A stretch of 64,000 nucleotides of DNA from MPNP01 sp965221445 (GCA_965221445.1 CBDCSF010000004.1:62001-126000); one strand, 5' to 3'; counted from the stretch's first letter, positions 52,987-62,713 are shown. Numbers and translations: made by a program. The notes: a model not told the origin generated them from the letters alone.

Positions 52987-54174
52987 ATGAATCCTGTATC
53001 AATCCAAGTTCAGAAGGTTACACAACCCATCGGGGAGTTTTATATTGGGTCAATCGACAGTCAAATCCTACTTGACATTACGAGTACTGATGTCAGGCGT
53101 TTTACTCAAAAAGGTAACCCGGATGATTTAGATGGAATCCAAAGGGAATTATCTAAACAAAGAATTAAAGAACTTGAAGAATATGTTAATTTGGAATATG
53201 CCACCTTTCCAACCTCGGTCATTCTTGCTGTTGATGAAAGATGTGCCAAAATTGTAAAGGTGCCGAAATGTGAGGGTATTTTTGATCTTCAAATCCACAG
53301 CTATGAAGGAGATTTAATTCAAGATTCTATACCAATAAGTAAGGCAGCTTTTGTAATTGACGGCCAGCATCGACTTGCTGGTCTAAAAAAAATGAATTCC
53401 ACCCAGACCTTTCAGGTGAATGTTTCAATTTTTGTTGGTGCTGATAAGGCGGACCAGGTTGAAGTATTTAGAAGAGTCAATTTGGCCCAAACCAAGGTCA
53501 ATAAATCGTTGTCCTATGACTTATTCGAATATGATAGAGTGAAAAGCCCGATAAAGGTTGCACATGATTTGGTGATTGCCCTTAACAACGATATAAATGG
53601 ACCCTTCCATCACAGAATAAAACGATTAGGAGTGTGCACACCTGGCCTAAAAAATGAAATGCTTGCTCAGGCAACGGTTGTTAATGGACTGCTCAGGCAT
53701 TTACCACGGCGGCAAGATGAAGAAAGATCAAATAGCCTTTTAGGTTTGTCTGGTAGACAGCAACCAAATGAATCATGGCGACAAAGGATTTTTGTTGATT
53801 TTTACCGAGAAGATGATCTTGTGGCAATCTTTCTTAATGTTTCCAATTTTTTTGAAGCGGTTAGGGATAAATGGCCAGGTGCATGGAATAATCCCCAAGA
53901 AGGCCAGATTTTGGCAAGAACAACAGGGTTCAATGCCTTAATACGGTTTTTGAAGGATGTTTTTTTGGAAGTGTCAGGTCCTCAACCACGTAAAGTGGGA
54001 AAGTCAGAATATGCAGAAGTATTTAAGCTGATTGGTATTGATGAGGTTGATCTCACCAAGGATAACTATGTACCTGGAAGTTCTGGGCAGGGTCTACTTT
54101 ATCGTGATTTAGGTGAGGGCTTGAAAGGATGGAAGCTGCTCGGTATTACACCAAACCTGAATCCATCAGCCTAA
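52987..54174 (+). CDS. DGQHR-domain (DndB/DpdB-like) protein
   Basis: 395 aa. Signature AAFVIDGQHRLAGLKKM (about residues 118-134), then VFRRVNLAQTKVNKSLSYDL. DGQHR proteins include DndB, the regulator of DNA phosphorothioation, and proteins of 7-deazaguanine DNA modification islands. No dnd or dpd modification genes are in this window, so it is an orphan or part of an unrecognised module with the adjacent membrane protein. Confidence 0.75.
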   Translation: MNPVSIQVQKVTQPIGEFYIGSIDSQILLDITSTDVRRFTQKGNPDDLDGIQRELSKQRIKELEEYVNLEYATFPTSVILAVDERCAKIVKVPKCEGIFDLQIHSYEGDLIQDSIPISKAAFVIDGQHRLAGLKKMNSTQTFQVNVSIFVGADKADQVEVFRRVNLAQTKVNKSLSYDLFEYDRVKSPIKVAHDLVIALNNDINGPFHHRIKRLGVCTPGLKNEMLAQATVVNGLLRHLPRRQDEERSNSLLGLSGRQQPNESWRQRIFVDFYREDDLVAIFLNVSNFFEAVRDKWPGAWNNPQEGQILARTTGFNALIRFLKDVFLEVSGPQPRKVGKSEYAEVFKLIGIDEVDLTKDNYVPGSSGQGLLYRDLGEGLKGWKLLGITPNLNPSA

Positions 54175-54211
54175 TCAACAACAACTCTCAACTGATAAAC
54201 TGGAACAGCCC

Positions 54212-54862
54212 ATGAATACACTTACACCTGTAACACTTTCAGAATGCCCCTCCCCCCTTCGCAAGGCGATCATTGACGATGATTTGGCAACGGTCAGAAA
54301 CCTTGTCAATGAAGATGTTGATGTCAATCAACTTGATAAAGAGGGATGGTCCCCTCTTGCCTTGGCCACAAGCCACCGCCGGATTCCGATCATGAAGATG
54401 TTGATTGAAGCCGGAGCCTACCTTGATCAGGGGACCTCATTCGGAACAGCTGCCATTTTTCATGCAGCCTCCGGTCCAGATCAGTCAACGGAAGCATTGC
54501 AACTCCTGATTGAAGCAGGTGCAGATATTACTGAACCCTTGGATAACGATGGCCGTTCTCCACTCCAGCAGGCCATTATCGAAAATCTGACGGCCAAGGT
54601 ACGTCTGTTGCTTGAGGCTGGTGCTGATGTCCATTACGAGGACCACGATGGATGTAACTCCCTTTTTTACGCCTGCATGGCAGATGGTGAGCCGGATGAG
54701 GAAATAGTCAGGATGTTGCTCGACAAGGGTGCAGACCCTCTTTGGGCCAACCAGAATGGGACGACACCCATCTATCATGCTCGAAGCAGGGGAATGTCCG
54801 AATTTCCCATCATCGACCTGATGGTTCGTGCAGCCGAAAGGCAATCGCTTGAAAGACCCTGA
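54212..54862 (+). CDS. Ankyrin-repeat protein (cytosolic)
   Basis: 216 aa, no signal peptide, unlike the other two ankyrin proteins. Repeats: VDVNQLDKEGWSPLALATSH, MLIEAGAYLDQGTSFGTAAI, LLIEAGADITEPLDNDGRSP, LLLEAGADVHYEDHDGCNSL and MLLDKGADPLWANQNGTTPI. Protein-binding scaffold; partner unknown. Separate transcription unit from DGQHR seems likely (37-bp gap). Confidence 0.8.
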   Translation: MNTLTPVTLSECPSPLRKAIIDDDLATVRNLVNEDVDVNQLDKEGWSPLALATSHRRIPIMKMLIEAGAYLDQGTSFGTAAIFHAASGPDQSTEALQLLIEAGADITEPLDNDGRSPLQQAIIENLTAKVRLLLEAGADVHYEDHDGCNSLFYACMADGEPDEEIVRMLLDKGADPLWANQNGTTPIYHARSRGMSEFPIIDLMVRAAERQSLERP

Positions 54863-55007
54863 TGTGCATACACATTTAGCCTAACCTCATACTTGAAATC
54901 AGGGGGAGTAGGACAAAAATGCTGATATGCCGAAACCGGATGCCAATGATTGATCCGGTTTCCAATCACAACCTAGATTGCATGACAACAGAAGGAGATA
55001 TCCAATC

Positions 55008-55313
55008 ATGACTCAAAACAGTAGCAAGGTCCTGACTGTCAGGGACCTGGTGGCCAGGGTAGCTGCAAGTGCCGATGTACCACAAAAGGATGTCAAGTCT
55101 GTTCTTGACGTACTTGGAACAGTAACCACCGAAGAGCTGAAGAACAATAAAGATATAAGATTGCCCGGTATCGGTACCCTGACAACAAAATATCGATCTC
55201 CCCGTACACAACATTCCATACATACCGGTAAGACCGTAGAAATACCAGGCAAGACTGTCCCCACCATCCGCTGGAAACAATCCCTGAAGGATGAACTGGC
55301 AAATAAGGGGTAA
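55008..55313 (+). CDS. HU/IHF-like DNA-binding protein
   Basis: 101 aa from ATG 55008 with GAAGGAGA upstream. HU-fold pattern: VRDLVARVAASADVPQKDVK, LDVLGTVTTEELKNNKDIRL, PGIGTLTTKYRSPRT, then the DNA-binding arm and KTVPTIRWKQSLKDEL. It compacts or bends DNA as a dimer; plasmid-borne HU-like proteins commonly act as silencers of host interference. Ends 7 bp before the next ORF. Confidence 0.85.
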   Translation: MTQNSSKVLTVRDLVARVAASADVPQKDVKSVLDVLGTVTTEELKNNKDIRLPGIGTLTTKYRSPRTQHSIHTGKTVEIPGKTVPTIRWKQSLKDELANKG

Positions 55314-55320
55314 ATGATTC

Positions 55321-55911
55321 TTGCTTCGGTACTGGGAGAGGATTCAGGATCGGGTTGATATTGAACTCCATCGGGATTATGACCTGGAATACAACCGGTT
55401 CTATTGTGCCAGTCATCCTCTGGCACCAGTCTATCTGTGGCTTGGGCTGGATGATCCTGATTCACTGACCAGTCCATGGCACCTGGGATATGCCCAGCAG
55501 GCAAAAGTGGAACTCCTTCCCTGTGATCTGGGTTGCTTTGTAAAGGGACCCACAGGGATGGGTCGTCTCAACCGCAACAATAATCTGTTGCCTGAATTTC
55601 TTGCTGAAATGATCCCATCAATGCAGAGCTGGGCTGCCAGTTCCGACTGGGAAGATGAGGAGGGAATGGAATTTCACCTTGTGCAGAATCTGGCACGGAA
55701 GTGGTCTTCTGTCGAGGATTTTTTTGAAGCCGGACTCTGTATGCAACTGTCTCTTGATGAGGAAGAAAAGGCAAAACTGGCAAGTCAGGCCAGAACCTGG
55801 AACGGTGATCTGGACAGGCTGGTGCATGAGTGCTATACCAACCTGAATTACCGGTCCAGTCCTGATCATATCAGGGATTATCTGGAGCAGATCCTGCCGG
55901 ATCTCCTCTGA
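55321..55911 (+). CDS. Hypothetical protein
   Basis: 196 aa acidic soluble protein; TTG 55321 is the longest start, but no good ribosome site is visible and the true start may be further in. Trp-rich (WLGLDDPDSLTSPWHLG; QSWAASSDWEDEEG). No family recognised. Follows the HU-like gene closely, probably the same transcript. Confidence 0.5.
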   Translation: MLRYWERIQDRVDIELHRDYDLEYNRFYCASHPLAPVYLWLGLDDPDSLTSPWHLGYAQQAKVELLPCDLGCFVKGPTGMGRLNRNNNLLPEFLAEMIPSMQSWAASSDWEDEEGMEFHLVQNLARKWSSVEDFFEAGLCMQLSLDEEEKAKLASQARTWNGDLDRLVHECYTNLNYRSSPDHIRDYLEQILPDLL

Positions 55912-55935
55912 AAATTCTTTTGGATAAACCTATTC

Positions 55936-56901
55936 ATGTCCCGGCTTTATACCTGGCTGTATTCGTTCATTCTAATTGTGGTTTGGAGCTCCAGCGGGTC
56001 AACTCAAACCACAGACACCTCCCTGGGCCAGTGGCTGGTTCCCCTGCCCCAGATTCCAATTTCAGATAGTTTTCCAGCCTGGTTAAATGTTTCCATTCGA
56101 TCTGACCAGATAGTCATTGAGGACGACAAACCATCAGGACTGATCATTGGCCAATTACAGGGATTTCAACCAACTGTAACCGGTTGGCAGGCATCATCAC
56201 TGATCTTCAAACTGGTTCTTTTCGGCCCTGTACCTGCAGAACTGAAATTATCGAATGTTAATCTGGGTAGGGATTCGACAGGATTGGGGTGGCAATTGAC
56301 TGCCAGCACAGTTGAGGTGAACAATCCATACTACAGTCTCAGAATCAATAGTCCTGTCTGGATCTGGACTCAACAGGGCACCTGGCAGGCTGAAACCGGC
56401 CGTCTTCACCTTCAGGTACCCATACAGTTACCTGTTTCAGGTAATAACAACCAAAATGACTATAAAATTAGTCGGATGTTGCTGGAAGTGTCGAGTACAG
56501 GTCTCAAGGGACAGGGATCATCAGCTGGCTGGCAGGGTCAAATTGGAATGACCAACCTGTCTGTTCCTGTAGCGGATCAGGGAAATGGAACTGTTTATGG
56601 TCAGGGACGTGTTCACCCCATGAATATAAAGGTTGTTGCTGATGGACGGTTCTTTATAGGTAATGAAGGTGGCCTTGTTGACCGGGGATTGGTCTACTGG
56701 TTGCTTGGCGGGGATTATGGACAGGATTTCCCAATGAAACCACTTCGCATTGAGGGATTTGCCACCCTGGCTGGAATGAAACTGAAGTCCCGCAATCTAC
56801 TTCCATGGCTGGATTTGTGGTTCGGCGAACCAGGTGCTGCAACAAGACATCTTCAGGTTACACATCAGGATGGTATTGAAGTCCTTGATGTGTCCTTTTG
56901 A
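55936..56901 (+). CDS. Exported hypothetical protein
   Basis: 321 aa. Signal peptide SRLYTWLYSFILIVVWSSSG. The mature part is beta-rich with alternating hydrophobic strands (GQLQGFQPTVTGWQASS; LRINSPVWIWTQQGTWQAET), reminiscent of AsmA or DUF2125-type periplasmic beta proteins, but I cannot assign it. It starts 24 bp after the previous gene. Confidence 0.55.
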   Translation: MSRLYTWLYSFILIVVWSSSGSTQTTDTSLGQWLVPLPQIPISDSFPAWLNVSIRSDQIVIEDDKPSGLIIGQLQGFQPTVTGWQASSLIFKLVLFGPVPAELKLSNVNLGRDSTGLGWQLTASTVEVNNPYYSLRINSPVWIWTQQGTWQAETGRLHLQVPIQLPVSGNNNQNDYKISRMLLEVSSTGLKGQGSSAGWQGQIGMTNLSVPVADQGNGTVYGQGRVHPMNIKVVADGRFFIGNEGGLVDRGLVYWLLGGDYGQDFPMKPLRIEGFATLAGMKLKSRNLLPWLDLWFGEPGAATRHLQVTHQDGIEVLDVSF

Positions 56902-56959
56902 GTGTGTGCAAATGGGTAGGGGTTTGCATATTAACTACATACAACTGGTAGGGGTATAA

Positions 56960-57310
56960 TCATGAATCAGATGTTGATTTATTTTTGCCAATGGACTCCC
57001 TGACCTCCCTGGCAAGTTCCCGTTGAATGTCTTCCCTGGTTGTTTTTTCGGGCAAATCCTTTTTATCAAGCCACTCGCAAAGCAACTCCATTGTTGCGAG
57101 ATCAATCCAGCTTCCATCTCTCCACTGCATGATCAGATAGCTGTCATCATCATGCTTCAATCTGGAGAGGCCCCAAGTGATACATTCCCTGAGATCGGTA
57201 AATTCAGGTGATTCCTTCAGGGGACTGTAGTAGAAAGTTGACTTGAGAGCTGTACGAGGGAAACCCTTCTTACGCCTGAACCAGCGATATTTGGATGGGT
57301 TACTTACCAT
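56960..57310 (-). CDS. Small basic hypothetical protein
   Basis: 116 aa, many Lys/Arg/Trp (SKYRWFRRKKGFPRTALKST), ending with a charged helix (EDIQRELAREVRESIGKNKS). No family recognised; possibly nucleic-acid-binding. Minus strand, convergent with the exported protein gene. Confidence 0.45.
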   Translation of the reverse strand: MVSNPSKYRWFRRKKGFPRTALKSTFYYSPLKESPEFTDLRECITWGLSRLKHDDDSYLIMQWRDGSWIDLATMELLCEWLDKKDLPEKTTREDIQRELAREVRESIGKNKSTSDS

Positions 57311-57544
57311 TCATTAATACTTCAAATTCCTTGGCCTTATTAATTTCCGATAAAAATCCAAACTACCTTACAAGATCGGGAAAAAGATTTATAACCGTTT
57401 CATCAATTTCTTGGTAAATTTCCAACTTCTCAATGTGCAATCTATACCTATCCCTAATCTGATTAATAACTTGGTCTGGTCTGTGTAAAATCATTAACAC
57501 GTATCAAATGTGAGTGTTGTGAGAATCCCTTAATTCTCACACCC

Positions 57545-58840
57545 CTATGCCAAATCAATTCTACTAGCAAGCTGTTTTATGTAGGATATCGCGCCATTTG
57601 GTAGTAGAAACTTTCTCTGATTGTTTTGTAGAATGGAATTCATATGTCCATCTATTTTTTGCTCAATTAGTGGATTGCTTTTATATAAAGGGTGGGGAAC
57701 AATTCCTCTTTGATCAGCCAGAACCAGCCAGGCACATATTCCCACAGTTAGTGGCTTGCCAGTGAGCCATTTACTAAGGTCTTTCGTTAATCTGGGAAAA
57801 ACTTCTTCTGCTGGTAAAGCACCATTGATAAAGCGGTGAAAATTTTGGGGGTTATGCGCTTTCAAAACTATTAGGAGTGCGAGCAAATCTGCATTATCAA
57901 TATTAATTCCGTTTTCAATAGCCACACGTAAAAGTGCGATACTTTTCTCTTTGGCACGAATTGTCAGTTCAGCCAATTCCGATGCAAGTGTAAAGTACTC
58001 GACAAATGTTTCGACATCATATCCAGGGGTTTTATTGTAAAGACCCAACCGGCTTAACAAAATTACGATATTGTCTTTGGAACTTGTATCAGGGAGAGCG
58101 AATTCAAAATCAATAAAGCGGCGTAGATATTCCCCACCATTGGTACCTGCCCCATAAATTCCCTTAACACATTCTTCCAACTGCTTTTTGTCGGTTGACA
58201 AGACAAAAATAATATTTGGGATATCGAACAGATGTTTAATTCGTTCTAGAAGCTGAATAGCAAATGTGGGTTTGCATCTGTCCAGTTCATCAACAAATAT
58301 TACAACCCTGGATTCACTCTCTGAAACCAGTTTCTCTACTATTTTTTCCAAACTACACCGAAACTGCTTCAGCGCCTTTTGTTGCTCCTTGAATGTTTTA
58401 ACACAATTATTTTCTTTACGTAAAAAATGTTTCTTTTCTTTATCGAAATCGATTCCCGTTGTTTTTCTCAAAACATTTACACCAATTCGTTCAACAAATT
58501 TGGTGGCATGTTTTTCAAGAATCTTAAAACCCACTCCACGGCTTACAAATTCTCCCTCTATCGCTGAAACCAATGCCACCAACGGATCTATGGCGTAATC
58601 GTTTTGCCAGGCATCGAAATAGATACAGTGATGTGACTCGTTTTGAAGCTTGGCTTTCAGCATGCGTACAAAGGTCGTTTTGCCACTACCAAAGGGAGAG
58701 TCCAGAGCCAAAACAAATGGACCTGGAATTTTTGCAATGAGTTTGGTAAGAAAAATGACGTGATCTTCTCGCTTAAGCCTGTCCTCTGCGAAGGGATCGT
58801 CACTGGTAACTTTAATAGGTGATAATTTATAATTTGTCAT
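57545..58840 (-). CDS. KAP family P-loop NTPase
   Basis: 431 aa. DSPFGSGKTTFVRML (Walker A, about residues 48-62), the KAP hallmark YFDAWQNDYAIDPLVALVSA, and Walker B VVIFVDELDRCKPTFAIQLL. The usual KAP membrane insertion is not obvious, so this copy may be soluble. Bacterial KAP proteins are widespread on plasmids and in defence loci (PifA type). Separated by 28 bp from 58869, which reads the same way and could be its co-transcribed upstream partner. Confidence 0.85.
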   Translation of the reverse strand: MTNYKLSPIKVTSDDPFAEDRLKREDHVIFLTKLIAKIPGPFVLALDSPFGSGKTTFVRMLKAKLQNESHHCIYFDAWQNDYAIDPLVALVSAIEGEFVSRGVGFKILEKHATKFVERIGVNVLRKTTGIDFDKEKKHFLRKENNCVKTFKEQQKALKQFRCSLEKIVEKLVSESESRVVIFVDELDRCKPTFAIQLLERIKHLFDIPNIIFVLSTDKKQLEECVKGIYGAGTNGGEYLRRFIDFEFALPDTSSKDNIVILLSRLGLYNKTPGYDVETFVEYFTLASELAELTIRAKEKSIALLRVAIENGINIDNADLLALLIVLKAHNPQNFHRFINGALPAEEVFPRLTKDLSKWLTGKPLTVGICAWLVLADQRGIVPHPLYKSNPLIEQKIDGHMNSILQNNQRKFLLPNGAISYIKQLASRIDLA

Positions 58841-58868
58841 AACAGGTGGAAATCAGTTACAATCAACT

Positions 58869-59267
58869 TCAGGCGAAAATCAGCACGTAACCGCCAAGCA
58901 AATAAAGGAAAAAGCCAAATAGAACCCACCATCCCCGGTTTCTACTCATCCAGTCCCTGGTTCGGTATTTTTCAACCTTTACCAGGAACCTGTCTGTCAT
59001 TTCCTCATCGACGATCCTGTGTTCAGGCTCAATGATTTCCCGAAACCGGTACATCCCCTTGGTGTCTTCAACGACCAAAAGGGTTGATTTATCCTCAAAA
59101 CGAAAGGTAATCAATTCCTGTTCATTGGGATTGACCCGATCCCAGTCAACCTCAACCTCACTGGCGAGCTTGGTCAGTACCGAACGGATCATGTAATTTG
59201 ATCCTTTGGCCATGGCATAGTTCCAGGCTTCAAGGGCAAAATTGTTTGTCATTGCTTGTGCTGTCAT
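58869..59267 (-). CDS. Membrane-anchored hypothetical protein
   Basis: 132 aa from the Met at 59267 (an upstream Met at 59282 is possible). Soluble N-terminal domain and one C-terminal helix (WWVLFGFFLYLLGGYVLIFA). The upstream position next to the KAP NTPase on the same strand suggests a two-gene unit. No family recognised. Confidence 0.5.
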   Translation of the reverse strand: MTAQAMTNNFALEAWNYAMAKGSNYMIRSVLTKLASEVEVDWDRVNPNEQELITFRFEDKSTLLVVEDTKGMYRFREIIEPEHRIVDEEMTDRFLVKVEKYRTRDWMSRNRGWWVLFGFFLYLLGGYVLIFA

Positions 59268-59282
59268 TTTCCATCTTCTCAT

Positions 59283-59354
59283 GCGTATTACAATAGACTA
59301 CAAAACACTACATTTAATAGTATTTGTAGTTATTTACACTACATAACGCATCTA
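59283..59354. promoter_or_regulatory. ACTAC-repeat region beside the partition operon
   Basis: 72 bp with GACTACA, ACACTACA, the inverted TGTAGT and ACACTACA again, bounded by ATGCGT and ACGCAT. Direct and inverted repeats of this type beside a ribbon-helix-helix/ParA operon are candidates for a centromere or operator. Confidence 0.4.
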
Positions 59355-59651
59355 TTATTCATTCCCCCGGGATGATTCATCCTGGCGTTCCTGATCCAGT
59401 TGGGTCAGAATTCGTGAGAGAGACATGCGAATCCAGGACGTCCGGGGAATATTGAATTCACTGGCCTCGGCATCAATCCTGTCAAGCATATCCTTTGGAA
59501 ACTTGATGGAGACCACCGATTCCATCCTGGCTTTCTTCGGTGCCCTGGTTTTGGCTTCCGGGGTATTGTCGATAAAATCCTCCGGTTGGCTATTGCCAAT
59601 CCTTTTTCTGTCAGCTTTCTTGTATTTGAGGTTTCGTGGATCAATCGCCAT
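59355..59651 (-). CDS. Ribbon-helix-helix partition protein (ParG/CopG-like)
   Basis: 98 aa. The C-terminal half fits an RHH DNA-binding fold: SVVSIKFPKDMLDRIDAEAS then EFNIPRTSWIRMSLSRIL; the N-terminal 45 residues are basic and probably flexible, as in ParG. Its gene directly follows parA (start and stop share a base), so it is the likely centromere-binding partner and autorepressor. Confidence 0.75.
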   Translation of the reverse strand: MAIDPRNLKYKKADRKRIGNSQPEDFIDNTPEAKTRAPKKARMESVVSIKFPKDMLDRIDAEASEFNIPRTSWIRMSLSRILTQLDQERQDESSRGNE

Positions 59652-60313
59652 TATGCCTTCTCCATTATCTTGGTTCCGAGCAGTTCATCAAAAACGGTCT
59701 GGAATTCATCCCTGGCCTTGCTGTCCCTGCTTTCGAGAATATATTCGCCCCCTGCCAGGGAATTGGCAAAAGCCTGCCGACGGACAATCCTCGACTCGAG
59801 TAAATCACAGTTCTCCATGATGGTGGGTATGATCTGTCGGGCTTCGGTATCATAGATGTCACCTCTGGGTGCGACCATGTTGATAAAAATCTTGACAGCC
59901 AGGTCAGGGTTGACGGCCCTGCCCTCTTCAAGTACATCGTTGGTTTCCTCGAGAGCCCAGATGTCAAGTGCCTGTGGTATGACCGGCACCACGATCATGT
60001 CGGAAACCACTATACCGGCACGCAGGGATCCGGTATCGGACCCGGCCGTATCTATAATAATGTAGTCAAACTTGGCAGAGAGTTTCGGGATCTGTCGGAA
60101 GATTTCCTTGCCATCAAGGGGAATAACGGCCAAATCCAGATCTCGGGGTTCCATCATTTCTGCCCGTTTACTGAAATAGTCCGTACCACTCCTCTGCCGG
60201 TCGGCATCGACGAAGAGAACGTCATGGCCCTGGCCCGCAAGGGTCAGGGACAGGTTGATTGCAACAGTGGTTTTTCCTACCCCTCCCTTGATGTTGCCTA
60301 TTGTACAGATCAT
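59651..60313 (-). CDS. parA: ParA-type partition ATPase
   Basis: 220 aa. Deviant Walker A KGGVGKTTVAINLSL (residues about 9-23), Walker A' VLFVDADRQRS, Walker B YIIIDTAGSDT. No N-terminal HTH, so type Ib, like ParF. Drives plasmid segregation with an RHH partner. Overlaps 60310 by 4 bp and abuts 59355, giving a three-gene operon RHH-ParA-RHH. Confidence 0.9.
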   Translation of the reverse strand: MICTIGNIKGGVGKTTVAINLSLTLAGQGHDVLFVDADRQRSGTDYFSKRAEMMEPRDLDLAVIPLDGKEIFRQIPKLSAKFDYIIIDTAGSDTGSLRAGIVVSDMIVVPVIPQALDIWALEETNDVLEEGRAVNPDLAVKIFINMVAPRGDIYDTEARQIIPTIMENCDLLESRIVRRQAFANSLAGGEYILESRDSKARDEFQTVFDELLGTKIMEKA

Positions 60314-60507
60314 GGCCTATTCTCCTGTCGACCGATGCCCTTTTCCATCTCTCGCCGTTTGCTTTCGTTGACAATCAAACGGATTATGGCAGCCGTTCGG
60401 GTTTCATAGTTACTCGCGGCAAACTCATCCAGCCGTTCGATCAACTCCACTGGTAAAATACAGGTAACTGAACGTTTTTTGGTTGCCTTCTGCTTGGATT
60501 TTGTCAT
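60310..60507 (-). CDS. Ribbon-helix-helix regulator, first gene of par operon
   Basis: 65 aa. Basic N-terminus, then RSVTCILPVELIERLDEFAA and SNYETRTAAIIRLIVNESKR, a CopG/ParD-like RHH. It precedes parA and overlaps it by 4 bp. Could be the operon repressor, with the second RHH protein as centromere binder, or an RHH antitoxin without a toxin. Confidence 0.75.
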   Translation of the reverse strand: MTKSKQKATKKRSVTCILPVELIERLDEFAASNYETRTAAIIRLIVNESKRREMEKGIGRQENRP

Positions 60508-60646
60508 GATAAATATTTACAGATTATTATTTCCATAACCTTAATTATAGTATAATATTATTATTTATTCAATAGTATATATAAATTTATTTATTATATT
60601 TAAATTCACTGTTGAAAGTTTAGAGTTTTTTCCTTATTCATTTCAT
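60508..60646. promoter_or_regulatory. AT-rich divergent promoter region
   Basis: Nearly pure AT tract (60540-60605: TATAGTATAATATTATTATT and more) between the minus-strand par operon and the plus-strand methyltransferase gene. Suited to divergent promoters or DNA melting near a replication origin; no iterons seen. Confidence 0.4.
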
Positions 60647-62713
60647 ATGACTGTTCTTTATCCCAGCCAGATTGAAACCAGGCGACCGGTCCGTAAACCA
60701 CGCACCAAAAACAGACGCTGGCTGCCGGACATGACTGCATTGGTCGAGACGTTGCAGGGGCGGATAGGTGAATGTGTTTCACCCCCTTCAATGAATGGCA
60801 CCGGCAATCACGTTCCTGATCTCTTTGATCAATTGCATGGGGAGTTGTCCCGTGATATGGATCAGAACATCGGGAAGGAGGAAGTCATAACCCTCCTGGT
60901 ACTGAATGTTCTGTCAGTGCCTCTCGTTGCCAGTTTTTTTCCAGATCGATGCAAGGTGGAATCACTCACCACGCTTGATATCCTCACGGATCAACTTGTA
61001 ACAGAACTCAAGTCTGAGCTGGAATGTCTCACCGACTTCTATGCCGGGGTGGAAAAGAAATGCCGTACCATCAGGGAGTCTGATGAACATCTGGCTTTTA
61101 TAACTGAAATCTATGACGATTTTTTCCGTCTGACCTTCCCATTGCTTTCCAGACAGCTCGGCATTTTCTACACACCACGGGCCATTGTCGATTTTATCCT
61201 TCATTCGGTTGACGATCTTCTGACCCAACATGGTGGGAGATCACTTGGAGATCCCGACCTCCAGATCCTCGATCCCTTTACCGGAACGGGCACCTTTCCA
61301 ACCCGGTTGATTACCGGTAACATTCTCCCGTCTGATACCTGCCATGAAACCCTGGCCAGGAGACTGCATGCCCAGGAAATAGTCCTGCTGGCCTCAAGAA
61401 TCGCTACCGTTCAGGTTGAAAGTGCCTTTCATGGGGAAAATGGCAATCATATTCCCTGGGAAGGGTGTGACGTGTTGGATACCTTCGCCAGCACCAAACC
61501 ACCCGATCTGCTGGACAGTCTCAGGGAAAGACGAAACACCCCTGCCCCCGACGTGATTATCGGCAATCCACCCTGGTCCATCACCCAGCGTCACGCCGAT
61601 GATGATCACCAGGGAGCTCACTATCCCTGGCTTGATGATCGTATCCGGGTAACCTATGCGGCCGAGAATAATGGAGTCAGCAGCGTTCCACTCTTTGACA
61701 GCTGTGTTCGGGCGATCCGCTGGAGTACGGACCGACTGGCTGACGAGGGTATCATCGGTTTTGTCATCAACAGTTCCTTCATCATGGCCAGGACTCTTTC
61801 CGGGCTCCGCCGGTCACTGGTTGAGGAATTTTCCCATATTTACATTGTCAATCTCAGGGGAGATATCCGCAACAACATCTATTCCGAATGGCAGAATGGT
61901 GAAGGTGAAAACATTTTCGGTGGTCGTACCATGACAGGTTCGGCCCTTCTCTTTCTGGTCAGGAAACCCAAAGGGTACGAGGCGCCAGGCAAAATTCTTT
62001 ATCACAGTCTACCCGACAATCTGACAACCGAAGGCAAAAGGGACCAGCTGGACAGTTGGCAAAGCATTGCCAGCCTGGACTGGCAGGTAATCACACCGGA
62101 TGACAATCATGACTGGTTCAAGCCCCGCAGACAGGATTTTGCCGATTTCTCCCCGGTGGTTACCCGTCGATCAACAGGTGATGAACCAGCCTGGTTTAGC
62201 CAATGCAGGGAAACAGTGCGACCGGCCAGTGAATCCTGGTGCATCAACGCCTCCAGGAAAGCACTTGTGACCAACATGACAGCTTTTATCAAGGAATACA
62301 ATCAGGAGGTGGGGAGTAAAGAAAGCAGAGGGGAAAATAATCAGCACCACCGGATCAAATGGACGGATTCTCTCCGTCAGCAGGCCAAGCAGGGCGTGAA
62401 GGTTGATACCGGCAAGGGAAGGATTCAGACGGTCATGCTGCATCCCTTTGTCAAGCGCTATCTCTATGTTCATCCTGACCTGCCTTTTGGACGCGGGTTT
62501 ATGGATGATCTCAATAAGACCGACCAGGAAAAGACCAACCTGGACTCTACCGGGCAAACACATTCAGTACAGCGTCTGATCGTGCCTTTCAATGGGGGTC
62601 CGGATCTGGGTTTTTCAGCTCTCATGGTTGATGTACCTCCAATCTGTTCCTCCAGCGACTATTACTGTCTACCAAATTCCAGTTCCCCCCCCCATACGCG
62701 CAGCGGGCATTGA
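60647..62713 (+). pseudogene. Type ISP methyltransferase (helicase-less), 5' part
   Basis: 688 codons homologous to the methyltransferase and target-recognition half of the type ISP enzyme at 32854: ITEIYDDFFRLTFPLLSRQL, FYTPRAIVDFILHSVDDLL, motif I LDPFTGTGTFPTRLITG, motif IV VIIGNPPWSI. Nuclease and helicase are absent and the ORF starts cleanly at ATG 60647, so the gene was probably always methylase-only. The frame runs off after a nine-C tract (62685-62693) and stops at 62713; the rest continues in another frame at 62710. Adding one C would join them. Confidence 0.75.
62685..62693 (+). repeat. Nine-C homopolymer at the frame break
   Basis: With ten C the frame reads through PPPYAQRALKGILPPSDGIL into the downstream half. 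Either a slippery phase-variation tract or a sequencing or assembly error. Confidence 0.7.
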
